Shown: positions 40,910-49,932, counted from the stretch's first letter. The stretch is DNA of 64,000 nt from Leifsonia sp. fls2-241-R2A-40a (GCF_030209575.1 NZ_JARVRS010000001.1:1178001-1242000), one strand, 5' to 3'. Program-made: numbers and translations. The notes: generated by a model from the letters alone, not told the origin.

Positions 40910-41689
40910 TTACGCCGGGCGCGGCGCCTCGACCTCGGCAGGCGCCGGGCGCTTCCGGAAACGTCGCGGAAGGCCCGTCACGCCCCACAGGGTCACGCGG
41001 AGCATCGCCTCGACGACGATTCCGCCGCCCATCTTCGAGGCGCCGCGCTCACGCTCCACGAACGTGATCGGCACCTCGACGATCGACAGGCCCGCGTCGT
41101 ACGCGCGACGCGTCATATCGATCTGGAAGCAGTAACCCTGGCTCTCGGTGCGGTCGAAATGCAGTCGGCGCAGCGCGTCAGCGGTGAAGGCACGGTAGCC
41201 GCCCGTCACATCCCGGACCGGAAGCCCCAGGGCGATACGCGAGTACGCGCTGCCGCCCCGCGAGATCAGGCGCCGACGGGCGGGCCAGTTCACCACGCCC
41301 CCGCCCTCGACCCAGCGGGAGCCGAGCACGACATCCGCGCCGTCCGGCCGACCGAGGGAGCGCAGTGCATCCAGAAGTCGCGGGAGCTGCTCGGGCTGGT
41401 GGGAGCCGTCCGCATCCATCTCGACGATCGCCTCGTACCCCGCATCGATAGCCAGCTGCATCCCCGCACGATAGGCGGCGCCGAGGCCGTCCTTCCCGCC
41501 GCGATGCAGCACCCGCACGTTGGCGTCGGTCGCGGCGAGCGCATCGGCGAGTTCGCCGGTCCCGTCCGGGGAGCCATCGTCGACGACGAGGACATCCGCA
41601 TCGGGCGCGGACGCACGCACCCGTCCGACGATCGAGCCGACGTTCTCCCGTTCGTTGTAGGTCGGGATGATGACTAGGGTTCGCAACAA
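40910..41689 (-). CDS. Polyprenol monophosphomannose synthase
   Basis: 259-aa GT2-family glycosyltransferase making polyprenyl-phosphate-mannose, the lipid donor for lipoglycan mannosylation. Motifs are [28 protein letters not shown], the metal-binding [13 protein letters not shown], and [11 protein letters not shown]. Only the catalytic (Ppm1 D2-like) domain is present; the membrane acyltransferase domain fused to it in some mycobacteria is absent. It begins with TTG (two in tandem), preceded by AAGGCGGG. It points away from the sulfurtransferase gene. Confidence 0.9.
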   Translation of the reverse strand: MLRTLVIIPTYNERENVGSIVGRVRASAPDADVLVVDDGSPDGTGELADALAATDANVRVLHRGGKDGLGAAYRAGMQLAIDAGYEAIVEMDADGSHQPEQLPRLLDALRSLGRPDGADVVLGSRWVEGGGVVNWPARRRLISRGGSAYSRIALGLPVRDVTGGYRAFTADALRRLHFDRTESQGYCFQIDMTRRAYDAGLSIVEVPITFVERERGASKMGGGIVVEAMLRVTLWGVTGLPRRFRKRPAPAEVEAPRPA

Positions 41690-41838
41690 CCCGCCTTTCT
41701 GTAACGGGGAGCGCCCCGGGGAACGTCACGACACTGTCCCATCTGCCTGAACGGCAGGCGAACAAGACTTCACGCGTTCACATCCTCCACGATCCTACGA
41801 TCGGTGCTCGCCGGGAAGCACTCGCTTACGATGAGGCG

Positions 41839-42726
41839 GTGCCCGTCCCGAAAATCCTCCTCTTCTACGTGTTCGCGCCGCTGCCCGACCCCGAGGCGAT
41901 CCGGCTCTGGCAGCGGGAACTCTGCGAGAACCTGGGCCTGCGCGGGCGCATCCTGATCTCCGAGGACGGCATCAACGGGACACTCGGCGGGGAACTGGAC
42001 GCGCTCAAGCGCTACCTGCGGGTCACGAAGGAATACAAGGCCTTCCGACAGCTCGACGCCAAATGGAGCGAAGGATCCGGACTGAATGCGGACAATAGCA
42101 GCACCGATTTCCCCAAGCTGTCCGTCAAGGTGCGCGACGAGATCGTCTCGTTCGGTGCACCGGATGAACTCCGCGTCGATGAGAACGGCGTCGTCGGAGG
42201 CGGCGAGCGCCTCGCCCCCGGCCAACTGCACCAGCTGGTCGCCGATCGCGACGACGTGGTGTTCTTCGACGGCCGCAACCGCTTCGAGGCGGAGATCGGG
42301 CGCTTCCGCGACGCGGTCGTGCCGGATGTCGCCAACACCCGCGAATTCGTGGCCGCACTCGAGAGCGGGGCGTACGACCACCTGAAGGACAAGCCGGTCG
42401 TCACCTACTGCACCGGCGGCATCCGCTGCGAAGTCCTATCGTCGCTCATGCGCACGCGCGGCTTCCAGGAGGTCTACCAGCTCGAGGGCGGCATCGCCCG
42501 CTACGGCGAGGCGTACGGCGACGACGGACTCTGGGACGGCTCCCTCTACGTCTTCGACGGGCGAGGATCCCTGACGTTCAGCGACCATGCCGCCGTGCTC
42601 GGACGCTGCGCGACCTGCGGAACAGCGACCAGCCGGATGCGCAACTGCGCCGACCTGTCCTGCCGGAAACAGCTCGTGGTCTGCGACGACTGCGACACGG
42701 CGGTCTGCGCCGAGCACGCCGCGTGA
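41839..42726 (+). CDS. trhO: tRNA uridine(34) hydroxylase TrhO / rhodanese-like (UPF0176)
   Basis: 295-aa YceA/TrhO family protein that hydroxylates U34 of tRNA using oxygen. An N-terminal ferredoxin-like domain ([15 protein letters not shown]) precedes a rhodanese domain with the active-site Cys191 in [10 protein letters not shown]. After it comes a Cys-rich tail with CATC and [16 protein letters not shown], which could bind zinc. GTG start with TACGAT at 41827-41832, 6 nt upstream. The 149-bp gap before it contains a small CTGCC/GGCAG hairpin near 41740 and nothing else recognisable. Confidence 0.88.
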   Translation: MPVPKILLFYVFAPLPDPEAIRLWQRELCENLGLRGRILISEDGINGTLGGELDALKRYLRVTKEYKAFRQLDAKWSEGSGLNADNSSTDFPKLSVKVRDEIVSFGAPDELRVDENGVVGGGERLAPGQLHQLVADRDDVVFFDGRNRFEAEIGRFRDAVVPDVANTREFVAALESGAYDHLKDKPVVTYCTGGIRCEVLSSLMRTRGFQEVYQLEGGIARYGEAYGDDGLWDGSLYVFDGRGSLTFSDHAAVLGRCATCGTATSRMRNCADLSCRKQLVVCDDCDTAVCAEHAA

Positions 42727-42821
42727 CGCGGCATCCGGACAACCGCTCACATCGCTGAGGGCGAACGCGTTCTCCACGGGCCGATGGGAAACCTTGGCGG
42801 CGCCTCCGCGTTGCCGCCATC

Positions 42822-44414
42822 ATGAACACCATGGATCCGGTCTCCACCATCGTCTGGATCGTGTCGTTCGTCGTCGTCACGGTCGCGGTAACCGGGCTGT
42901 CCCGCAGGGTCGGCTGGTCGGCACCCGTCGCGCTCGTCTTCGTCGGTGCGGCCGCTTCCTTCATCCCGGGTGTGCCCCAGGTCGCCCTCGAGCCGGAAGT
43001 CGTGCTGTTCGGTCTGCTGCCGCCCCTTCTCTTCGCGGCGGCCATCCAGACATCGATCGTGGATGTTCGCGCCAGGCGCGACGGCATCCTCCTGCTCTCA
43101 GTCGGCCTCGTCGCCTTCACCGTCGTGGTGGTCGGCTTCGCGACGTTCCTGGTCGTCCCCGCCATCACCCTCGCGGCAGCCTTCGCGTTCGGCGCGGTCG
43201 TCGCGCCGACCGACACCGTCGCCGTCAAGGCCGTCGCCGGCCGGGGCGGGCTCCCCCGGCGGCTGGTGACGGTGCTCGAAGGCGAGAGCCTCCTCAACGA
43301 TGCGACCGCTCTGGTCGCGCTGAACGCGAGCATCGCCGCGATCGTCAGCGTGGTGAATCCGATCGCGGTGGGCACCGACTTCATCCTGGCGGTCGTCGTC
43401 GGCGTCGGGGTGGGCCTCCTCGTCGGGGTGCTGCTCGCGGCGATCCGCAAGCAGCTGCGGTCGCCTGTGCTCGACACCTCGCTCGCGCTCGTGACGCCGT
43501 ACCTGGCGTTCATCCCGGCGCAGCTCTTCCACGGTTCGGGGGTGCTCGCGGTCGTCGTCGCGGGGCTGTACCTCGGCTACCGCTCCCCCACCATCCAGAC
43601 CGCGGAAGCCCGCATCGCCGAGACCATCAACTGGCGGACGGTGAGCTTCCTGCTCGAGAACGCGGTCTTCCTCTTCATCGGCCTGGAGTTGCGGTCGATT
43701 CTCAGTGCGGCGTTCACGTCGGGAATCACCATCCCGCAGACGATCGTCATCAGCATCGTTGTGCTGCTGACCATCTTCCTGGCGCGGTTCCTGTGGATGG
43801 TTGGAACGACCTCGCTCTACCGTTACGGTCCGAGACGTCTGCGGGAACGTGGATGGTCGTGGCCCACGGGCATCGCCGTCTCGTTCGCGGGCATCCGCGG
43901 TGTGGTCACCCTCGCCGCGGTGTTCCTGCTGCCGGCAGCGACACCGCACCGCGAGTTCTTGCAGTTCCTGGCATTCGTGGTCGTGGTCGGCACCCTGCTC
44001 GAAGGGCTGGCGCTGCCGTGGGTCATCCGACGGCTGCACCTGCCACCGCCCGACTTCGCTCAGGAGGCCAGCGAGATGCAGCGGCTGCTGGCCGAGGCTC
44101 AGTCCGCCGGACTCGAGCATCTGGAGTCGCAGGTCACCGGCGGCGAGGACGACCGCGTCATCGAGCGGCTGCGGATCAATGCGCTGTTCCTCTCGGACGC
44201 GCTAGAGAATCCTGCGCCGGAGGACGGGCCCGACCTGCCCCTCGAATACCGGAAGCTGCGCCGCACGATGATCGTCGCCGAGAGACAAGCGGTGCTCGAG
44301 GCCCGCGCGGAGGGGCGGTATCAGGAGCCGGCGGTGCGCTCCGTCCTCGCCTTCCTCGACGCCGAGGAGTCCGCCCTCAAGGCGGGCGGCACCGACGGGA
44401 AGAAGCTCAACTAG
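42822..44414 (+). CDS. Na+/H+ antiporter, CPA1 family
   Basis: 530-aa sodium/proton exchanger with about 12 transmembrane helices in the first 400 residues. CPA1 hallmarks are VAPTDTVAVKAV, LEGESLLNDATALVAL (ion-binding Asn-Asp) and GIRGVVTLAAVF. A cytoplasmic helical tail of about 130 residues follows (EASEMQRLLAEAQS onwards), as in bacterial NhaP/YjcE types. No regulatory gene is adjacent. The 3' end overlaps the convergent LssY-domain gene by 8 bp. Confidence 0.92.
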   Translation: MNTMDPVSTIVWIVSFVVVTVAVTGLSRRVGWSAPVALVFVGAAASFIPGVPQVALEPEVVLFGLLPPLLFAAAIQTSIVDVRARRDGILLLSVGLVAFTVVVVGFATFLVVPAITLAAAFAFGAVVAPTDTVAVKAVAGRGGLPRRLVTVLEGESLLNDATALVALNASIAAIVSVVNPIAVGTDFILAVVVGVGVGLLVGVLLAAIRKQLRSPVLDTSLALVTPYLAFIPAQLFHGSGVLAVVVAGLYLGYRSPTIQTAEARIAETINWRTVSFLLENAVFLFIGLELRSILSAAFTSGITIPQTIVISIVVLLTIFLARFLWMVGTTSLYRYGPRRLRERGWSWPTGIAVSFAGIRGVVTLAAVFLLPAATPHREFLQFLAFVVVVGTLLEGLALPWVIRRLHLPPPDFAQEASEMQRLLAEAQSAGLEHLESQVTGGEDDRVIERLRINALFLSDALENPAPEDGPDLPLEYRKLRRTMIVAERQAVLEARAEGRYQEPAVRSVLAFLDAEESALKAGGTDGKKLN

Positions 44415-45822
44415 TCAGATCGGGCTGCGAGACGGGCGTCGCATCGACCTCGCCGACGACGGGCGCCACGCCGGCACGCCCGCGTGAGCGAGGGCGCCGC
44501 GCCCACAACCGCGACCGTTTCGACGAGAGGGCCAGCACCACCAGGATGTCGAGCGCCAGCCCCAGGAGGTTGTTCCGCAGGGAGACCTGAGGTCCGCCGT
44601 TGAAGAAGTCGATCGCCGACACGACGATGATGAGCGAGCTGTACGACATCGCCGCGATGCGCGCCCAGTTGCTGCCGGAGAAGACCAGCAGGGCCAGCAG
44701 GAAGTAGAGGATCAGTCCTGCGCCGAACAGGCCCATGGCGATCCCGAGAACGAGGCTGGCCGTGCTCTCCTCGTTCGGGGTCAGGGACCCCGCGGACACC
44801 TCGGACTGGACGAAGCGATGCCAGTCGAGCACGTTCAACGCGATGTAGAGGGCGCCCGCGAACACACGCAGCGTCATCAGCAGGACGCCCAGCGTGGTGG
44901 GGACCGGCCGCTTCTCCGCCTGCGCGAGGCGTCGCGCATCCGCATCCGCCGCGACGGTGACGCCCTGCGCATCCACCGGCACCTTCCTCAGATCGATCAC
45001 CGGCAGGTCGCCGTCGGTCTCGATGGTGTCGCCGCCGCCGTTGCGCGAGTGGTAACCGGTCGAGAAGTCGCGGATGACCGACACCTCGACCCCGACGTCC
45101 GCATCCACGAGCGTCGAGACGATGTGGTCCCGCTCGATATCCGTGTTCGCGTCGATCTTGTGCGTGATCTGGAGGGTGAACAAAGAGAAGCCGACCGAGC
45201 GGTCGAACGTCCCGGCGGCCAGCCAGTCCGCGGCATGGCCGCCGGGCAGCAACCAGCCGTCCGGGCAGCGCCAGAAGCGCACGTGATGCCGCTTCGCCGG
45301 GTTGCCCTTGACCTCCTGCTGGTACGCGACGTCCTGCTGGCGCCCGAACAGGAACAGCGGACTCACCGGCGCCTCGTCGTAGCTCCGTCGAAGCAGCGTC
45401 GAGGTGATGATCCGCCGGCTCGAGCGGGCGGTGATGTCGTCGGCGCGCGTCCATCCCGCCTCCCGCATGGCGTCGTCGAGCTGCGCCTCCGAGCCCAGCA
45501 GCGCGAGGTTGATGGGGTCGCCGAGCAGCCCGTCGCTGGTGCGCGCGCGGCCGATGAAGTAGTCCGGGACGTAGATCTCGGTCAGGATGCGATGCAGGCG
45601 CGGCAGCACCAGGTAGGCCAGGACGACCCAGAACACCACGAAGAAGAGGATGAGGAACCAGCCCCACTCGAAGCTCTCCGTGAGCACCAGCCAGGCGAGC
45701 CAGACCGCCGAAAGACCCCCGAGGACGAAGAACAGGTAGTCGACGACGCTGCTCCTGGACGCGCGGTGGCCGAGTGCCGAACGGCTCTTCGGCACCTCCT
45801 GCGGCTCCCCGGTCCGGGCCAT
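44407..45822 (-). CDS. Membrane protein with LssY-like C-terminal domain
   Basis: 471 aa. Two N-terminal helices (about 29-76) lead into a soluble domain at about 95-290 with the LssY_C-type segments GDPINLALLGSEAQLDDAM, AGWTRAD and DANTDIERDHIVSTL. Four more helices (about 315-440) follow, then a basic tail. In its founding context LssY_C is fused to a PAP2 phosphatase beside type II secretion; here it stands alone, without any phosphatase motif. The start is leaderless-type (TAGGAT on the minus strand, 45829-45834, 6 nt). Function unknown. Confidence 0.72.
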   Translation of the reverse strand: MARTGEPQEVPKSRSALGHRASRSSVVDYLFFVLGGLSAVWLAWLVLTESFEWGWFLILFFVVFWVVLAYLVLPRLHRILTEIYVPDYFIGRARTSDGLLGDPINLALLGSEAQLDDAMREAGWTRADDITARSSRRIITSTLLRRSYDEAPVSPLFLFGRQQDVAYQQEVKGNPAKRHHVRFWRCPDGWLLPGGHAADWLAAGTFDRSVGFSLFTLQITHKIDANTDIERDHIVSTLVDADVGVEVSVIRDFSTGYHSRNGGGDTIETDGDLPVIDLRKVPVDAQGVTVAADADARRLAQAEKRPVPTTLGVLLMTLRVFAGALYIALNVLDWHRFVQSEVSAGSLTPNEESTASLVLGIAMGLFGAGLILYFLLALLVFSGSNWARIAAMSYSSLIIVVSAIDFFNGGPQVSLRNNLLGLALDILVVLALSSKRSRLWARRPRSRGRAGVAPVVGEVDATPVSQPDLTS

Positions 45823-45828
45823 GCCGCC

Positions 45829-45861
45829 ATCCTAGGGCGACGACGAGCCGCGTCGTAGGGT
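45829..45861. promoter_or_regulatory. Back-to-back leaderless promoters (LssY-domain gene / PEP mutase-like gene)
   Basis: Minus-strand TAGGAT (45829-45834) and plus-strand TAGGGT (45856-45861), 21 bp apart, each 6 nt from its ATG. The full intergenic gap is 45 bp. Confidence 0.55.
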
Positions 45862-45867
45862 GACGAT

Positions 45868-46644
45868 ATGACCAGCATCCAGGACCGCGGCGCCGAACTG
45901 CGCCGCCTGCACGACGCCCCCGAACTCCTCCAGGTCGTCAACGTGTGGGACGCCATCAGCGCGCGCGTGGTGGCGGACCTTCCCGACACGCGAGCGCTCG
46001 CCACCGCCAGCCACTCGATCGCCGCGACCTTCGGCTACGAGGACGGGGAGAACATCCCGCTCGACCTCATGCTCGACATGATCGGCCGGATCGTCGCGAC
46101 CACCGACCTGCCGGTCAGCGCGGACCTAGAGAGCGGTTACGGCGACGCGGGCGAGACGATCCGGCGCGCGATCGGCGTCGGTGCGGTCGGGGCGAACCTC
46201 GAGGATCGCATGCGGCCCTTCGACGAGGCCGTCGAGGCGGTGCGCGCGTCGGTACGCGCAGCGGAAGCGGAGGGTGTGCCGTTCGCCCTCAACGCGCGGA
46301 CCGACGTGTTCCTGCGGGATGCGCTTCCGACCGAGCACGAAAAGACGACAGAGGCCATCCGCCGCGGCCGCGCCTTCCTCGACGAGGGCGCGACCTGCGT
46401 GTTCGTCCCGGGCAAGCTGGACGAGGGGACGATCGAGCAGCTCGTGGGCGGACTCGGCGAGCGCAAGCTCAGCGTCATCGCCGTCCCCGGCTCCGTCCAC
46501 CCCCAGCGACTGCAGGAGCTGGGGGTGGCGCGGGCGTCGTACGGTCCGTGGACGCAACGGGTCGCCCTGACCGCCCTGCGCAACACCGCCCTCGAGCTCT
46601 ACGCCGGCGGAGTGCTGCCCACGGGGACCCAGCCGCTCAACTGA
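45868..46644 (+). CDS. Isocitrate lyase / PEP mutase superfamily protein (non-lyase type)
   Basis: 258-aa TIM-barrel protein of the PEP mutase/ICL superfamily. The metal-binding strand is PVSADLESGYGDAGETIRRA. The loop that carries the catalytic K-(K/R)-C-G-H in lyases reads NLEDRMRPFDEA here and has no Cys, so it should not be an isocitrate or methylisocitrate lyase. Relatives of this type are annotated as carboxyvinyl-carboxyphosphonate phosphorylmutase-like or oxaloacetate hydrolase-like. Leaderless start (TAGGGT then 6 nt). Its TGA leads into a 9-bp tandem repeat. Confidence 0.82.
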   Translation: MTSIQDRGAELRRLHDAPELLQVVNVWDAISARVVADLPDTRALATASHSIAATFGYEDGENIPLDLMLDMIGRIVATTDLPVSADLESGYGDAGETIRRAIGVGAVGANLEDRMRPFDEAVEAVRASVRAAEAEGVPFALNARTDVFLRDALPTEHEKTTEAIRRGRAFLDEGATCVFVPGKLDEGTIEQLVGGLGERKLSVIAVPGSVHPQRLQELGVARASYGPWTQRVALTALRNTALELYAGGVLPTGTQPLN

Positions 46645-46669
46645 GCGCGCCGAGCGCGCCGAGCGCGCC
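46643..46669. repeat. Three 9-bp tandem repeats at a stop codon
   Basis: Three perfect copies of GAGCGCGCC. The first overlaps the stop codon of the preceding gene (TGA at 46642-46644). Confidence 0.85.
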
Positions 46670-46721
46670 GACGGCGCAGAGCGACCCGGGACGGCTCTCC
46701 GCCCCGGCGTAGGGTGAGGCC

Positions 46722-47744
46722 ATGAGCGACTTCCGGGCCATCGTGATCGAGCAAGAGGTCGAGGGGGGACGGATCGCCGCCCACACCGCGGAGGTCCGGC
46801 ACCTCACCGATTCCTTCCTCATGCCCGGCGAGGTGACGATCGCGGTGGAGTTCTCCGACCTCAACTTCAAGGACGGGCTGGCGATCGGCGGACGCCCCGG
46901 CGTCGCGCGGACCTCCCCTCTCATCCCGGGCATCGACGCCATCGGCACGGTGGAACGGTCCGACGATCCGCGCTGGCGGCCGGGCGACCGGGTCGTCCTC
47001 AACGGCTCGGGGCTCGGCGAGACCCACCACGGCGGTCTGGCCGAGAAGGCACGCGTCGGCGGCGACGCGCTCGTCCGCATCCCGGATTCGATCACCTCCG
47101 AGCAGGCCGCCGCCATCGGCACCGCGGGCTTCACCGCCATGCTGGCCGTGCTCGCACTCGAGCGGAACGGCGTCGATCCGGAGGAGGTGACGCGCAGTGG
47201 CTCCAGCATTCTCGTCACCGGTGCGTCCGGCGGTGTCGGGTCCATCGCCATCGCGCTGCTGTCGAAACTGGGTTACCCGGTCACAGCATCCACCGGCCGA
47301 GTGGAGGAGATGGACGGCTACCTGAGGGATCTCTGCGCCGATGCGATCATCGATCGCTCCGAGCTCGACCAGCCCGGCAGACCGCTGCAGTCGCAGCGCT
47401 GGGCCGGCGTCGTCGACTCCGTCGGCAGCCAGACGCTCGCGACGGCTCTCGCCCAGACGCGGTACGGCGGCACCGTCACGGCGTGCGGCCTCGTTCAGGG
47501 CCCCGACATTCCCACCACTGTCATGCCGTTCATCCTGCGTGCGGTCTCGCTGATCGGAATCAACTCGGTGGAGGCGCCCGTGGCGATGCGGGAGACGGCG
47601 TGGCGTCGCCTTGCCACCGACCTCGACGAGGAGTCGCTCGCGGCGATGACGCGGTTCATCGCGCTCGCCGATGCGATCCCGGCGGCGGACGACATCCTCG
47701 CCGGGCGGTTGCGCGGGCGAACGGTCGTCGACGTCCGCGCGTGA
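46722..47744 (+). CDS. MDR-family oxidoreductase (acrylyl-CoA reductase AcuI/YhdH-like)
   Basis: 340-aa zinc-independent medium-chain dehydrogenase/reductase. The substrate-domain signature FSDLNFKDGLAIGG and the Rossmann motif VTGASGGVGSIAIALL are those of the AcuI/YhdH branch, NADPH-dependent reductases of acryloyl-CoA and similar enones. No structural zinc Cys set is present. A propionyl-CoA link with prpDBC 7 kb away is possible but speculative. Leaderless start: TAGGGT at 46710-46715, 6 nt from the ATG. Confidence 0.87.
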   Translation: MSDFRAIVIEQEVEGGRIAAHTAEVRHLTDSFLMPGEVTIAVEFSDLNFKDGLAIGGRPGVARTSPLIPGIDAIGTVERSDDPRWRPGDRVVLNGSGLGETHHGGLAEKARVGGDALVRIPDSITSEQAAAIGTAGFTAMLAVLALERNGVDPEEVTRSGSSILVTGASGGVGSIAIALLSKLGYPVTASTGRVEEMDGYLRDLCADAIIDRSELDQPGRPLQSQRWAGVVDSVGSQTLATALAQTRYGGTVTACGLVQGPDIPTTVMPFILRAVSLIGINSVEAPVAMRETAWRRLATDLDEESLAAMTRFIALADAIPAADDILAGRLRGRTVVDVRA

Positions 47745-47808
47745 CGAGAGGAAAACGGCCAGTCCGGCACTCGGATCGCGCGGGCAGACCCCTCGGTATG
47801 CTGACGCC

Positions 47809-48207
47809 ATGATCGTGCTCGCCACCGTCGTGGTCACCCTCGCCGCCGCGCTCCACATCGCCATCTTCTTCATGGAGAGCATCGCGTGGACCCGCCCGAC
47901 CGTCTGGAAGCGGTTCGGCGTCGCCAGCCAGGAGGCCGCCGACACGACCCGGCCGATGGCCTACAACCAGGGCTTCTACAACCTCTTCCTCGCCATCGGC
48001 GCCGTGGTCGGGCTGATCCTGTACGGCGTCGGCCAGCACGCGGCCGGACTGGCGCTGATCATCTTCGCGACCGCCAGCATGCTCGCCGCAGCGATCGTGC
48101 TCACCACGACCGGTCGCGGCTACGTGCGGCCGGCGATCATCCAGGGGACGCTGCCGTTGATCGGGCTGGTCCTGCTCCTGGTGGGCGTCGCCACCGGCCA
48201 GAGCTGA
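47809..48207 (+). CDS. DUF1304 family membrane protein, copy A
   Basis: 132-aa membrane protein with four predicted helices. It contains the family core RPMAYNQGFYNLFLA after helix 1 and an aromatic/acidic loop (MESIAWTRPTVWKRFG). A longer frame exists upstream, but ATG 47809 is supported by TATGCT at 47797-47802, 6 nt before it. A paralogue of exactly the same length lies 1.3 kb downstream beyond a flavin monooxygenase gene; roughly half of the positions are identical without gaps by eye. The biochemical function of DUF1304 is unknown. Confidence 0.85.
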   Translation: MIVLATVVVTLAAALHIAIFFMESIAWTRPTVWKRFGVASQEAADTTRPMAYNQGFYNLFLAIGAVVGLILYGVGQHAAGLALIIFATASMLAAAIVLTTTGRGYVRPAIIQGTLPLIGLVLLLVGVATGQS

Positions 48208-48235
48208 CGCCGGGCTGACGCTAGCCGACGCCGCA
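48204..48235. repeat. Imperfect 10-11 bp repeats at the copy A stop codon
   Basis: GCTGACGCCG, GGCTGACGCT and AGCCGACGCC follow one another, the first containing the stop TGA. They fill the 28-bp gap to the convergent flavoprotein stop. Confidence 0.6.
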
Positions 48236-49510
48236 CTAGCGCAGCGACGGGGCGACCGACTCCGGACGCAGCCCTCGGCCGATGAGCCGCGAACTGACCT
48301 GCTGCACGACCGGCGTCACGCCGGCGATCGCCACCCGCGCGGCACCCGGGAGGGATTCGGGCAGCAGTCGCACACCCTCCGGCCGTGAGAGGGAGCGGTG
48401 GACGGCGAGCTGGATGCGCTGCATCGCAGCGACCGCCGGCGTCCGCCGCCGCTGGATCCCGTCGAGCAGACGCAGATCGACGCCGTCGTCCGCGCCATCG
48501 CCGGAGGGCGGGGCTCCGCCTGCCCGACCCACCGGCCCCAGCGTGCGCAGTGCCTCCGTCAGGGCGTTCGCCGTCGCGACCGCATCCTGAACTGCATAGT
48601 TGACACCGACGCCGAACGCCGGTGACATCGCGTGGGCCGCGTCTCCGATCGCCAGGAATCCCCGCCGGTACCACCGGGCCAGGCGGTCGATCTGCACGCT
48701 CAGCAGCTTGACCTGATCCCAGTCGGTGATCGTGTCGAGAACAGAGCGCAGGTGCGGCGCCGGACTCGCGACCGCGCTGCGGAAGGTCTCCAGGCCGGCT
48801 TCCCGAAGCTGGTCGAAGCCGCCTTTCGGGATGATGAGGCCTGCCTGCACGTAATCCTGGCGTTCGATCGTGACTACCATCCCGCCCGTCCCCACGTAGG
48901 CCAGGGTGTGCGGCGGCAGATCCTCGGGCTTCGGGATGCGGAACCAGAGCACGTCGATCGGCACCCCGAAGGTGCGCGGCCGGAGGCCCGCCTGTTCGCG
49001 CAGAACCGACGAGCGCCCGTCGGCGGAGACAACGAGTCGTGCACGGATCTCGGCGAGGCCCGCCGGCCCGCCCGCCACGACTCCGCGTACGGCGCCGCCC
49101 TCCCAGATCAGCTCGGTCGCCTCGGTCTGCATCAACAGCCGGAAATTGGGATGCTTCGCGGCTTCATCGGCAAGGAAGCTGAGGAAGTCCCACTGCGGCG
49201 CCAGGACCAGGAAGTCGTCCGGCGGGGCGAGCCGGCTGAAGTCGACGGGGTGGAGCCGGTTGCCGTTGACCACGATGTCCAGCGTGCTCACGCTGGTGTG
49301 CGGCAACCCCAGGAACCGATCGCGCAGCCCCAGCTCGCCCAGCACACCGATGGTGGACGGATGGATGGTGTCGCCGCGGAAGTCCCGGAAGAAGTCGGCG
49401 TGCTTCTCCAGCACCACCACATCCACACCGTTGCGCGCGAGGATCAGACCGAGCATCATCCCGGCCGGCCCGGCCCCCACGATCACGCACGTCGTGTTCA
49501 GCGTCTCCAT
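48236..49510 (-). CDS. FAD-dependent monooxygenase (PHBH-like, group A)
   Basis: 424-aa flavoprotein. GAGPAG at about 12-17 binds the FAD ADP moiety. The RDFRGDTIHPST segment, the DG motif (VVSADGRSSVLRE) and the GD motif (LAIGDAAHAMSPAFGVGVN) place it in the aromatic hydroxylase/FAD_binding_3 family. Length and the absence of a C-terminal thioredoxin-like domain fit 4-hydroxybenzoate hydroxylase-like enzymes. A Gly/Pro/Asp-rich linker (about 340-360) interrupts the C-terminal helices. It is flanked on both sides by DUF1304 genes on the other strand. The start has TACGCT (minus strand, 49518-49523) 7 nt upstream. Confidence 0.87.
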   Translation of the reverse strand: METLNTTCVIVGAGPAGMMLGLILARNGVDVVVLEKHADFFRDFRGDTIHPSTIGVLGELGLRDRFLGLPHTSVSTLDIVVNGNRLHPVDFSRLAPPDDFLVLAPQWDFLSFLADEAAKHPNFRLLMQTEATELIWEGGAVRGVVAGGPAGLAEIRARLVVSADGRSSVLREQAGLRPRTFGVPIDVLWFRIPKPEDLPPHTLAYVGTGGMVVTIERQDYVQAGLIIPKGGFDQLREAGLETFRSAVASPAPHLRSVLDTITDWDQVKLLSVQIDRLARWYRRGFLAIGDAAHAMSPAFGVGVNYAVQDAVATANALTEALRTLGPVGRAGGAPPSGDGADDGVDLRLLDGIQRRRTPAVAAMQRIQLAVHRSLSRPEGVRLLPESLPGAARVAIAGVTPVVQQVSSRLIGRGLRPESVAPSLR

Positions 49511-49517
49511 GATGGGC

Positions 49518-49527
49518 AGCGTATCCT
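49518..49527. promoter_or_regulatory. Overlapping divergent -10 hexamers (flavin monooxygenase / DUF1304 B)
   Basis: Minus-strand TACGCT (49518-49523) and plus-strand TATCCT (49522-49527) share two base pairs. Each stands 6-7 nt from its start codon in a 23-bp intergenic gap. Only one could be opened by RNA polymerase at a time. Confidence 0.6.
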
Positions 49528-49533
49528 CCGGGC

Positions 49534-49932
49534 ATGGCCATCATCGGCACCCTTTTCATCGTCGCGGCTGCCGTCGTGCACGTGGTCTTCTTCGCGATGG
49601 AGAGTGTGCTCTGGTCGGCGCCCGGCGTCTGGCGACGGTTCGGCCTCACGTCCCAGCGGGATGCGGACGTCGTGCGTCCGATGGCGTACAACCAGGGCTT
49701 CTACAACCTGTTCCTCGCGGGAGGCTCGGTGGTCGGCCTGCTCCTCTACTGGACGACCCTGCGCCAGGTGGGCTTCGGCCTCATCTTCTTCTGCGGCATC
49801 TGCATGGTGCTCGCGTCGCTCGTACTCCTGACGACGGGTCGCCGGCTCTGGGGCGCCGTCCTGCTGCAGGGCGGCCTGCCGCTGGTCGGCCTGATCCTGT
49901 TCGTGATCGCGGAGAACGCGCCTACTCGATGA
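49534..49932 (+). CDS. DUF1304 family membrane protein, copy B
   Basis: 132 aa, four predicted helices, paralogue of the gene at 47809. The block RPMAYNQGFYNLFLA is identical between the two; the first and last helices differ most. The start is fixed by TATCCT at 49522-49527, 6 nt before the ATG; no ribosome site is present. The end overlaps the convergent hypothetical gene by 11 bp. Confidence 0.85.
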   Translation: MAIIGTLFIVAAAVVHVVFFAMESVLWSAPGVWRRFGLTSQRDADVVRPMAYNQGFYNLFLAGGSVVGLLLYWTTLRQVGFGLIFFCGICMVLASLVLLTTGRRLWGAVLLQGGLPLVGLILFVIAENAPTR

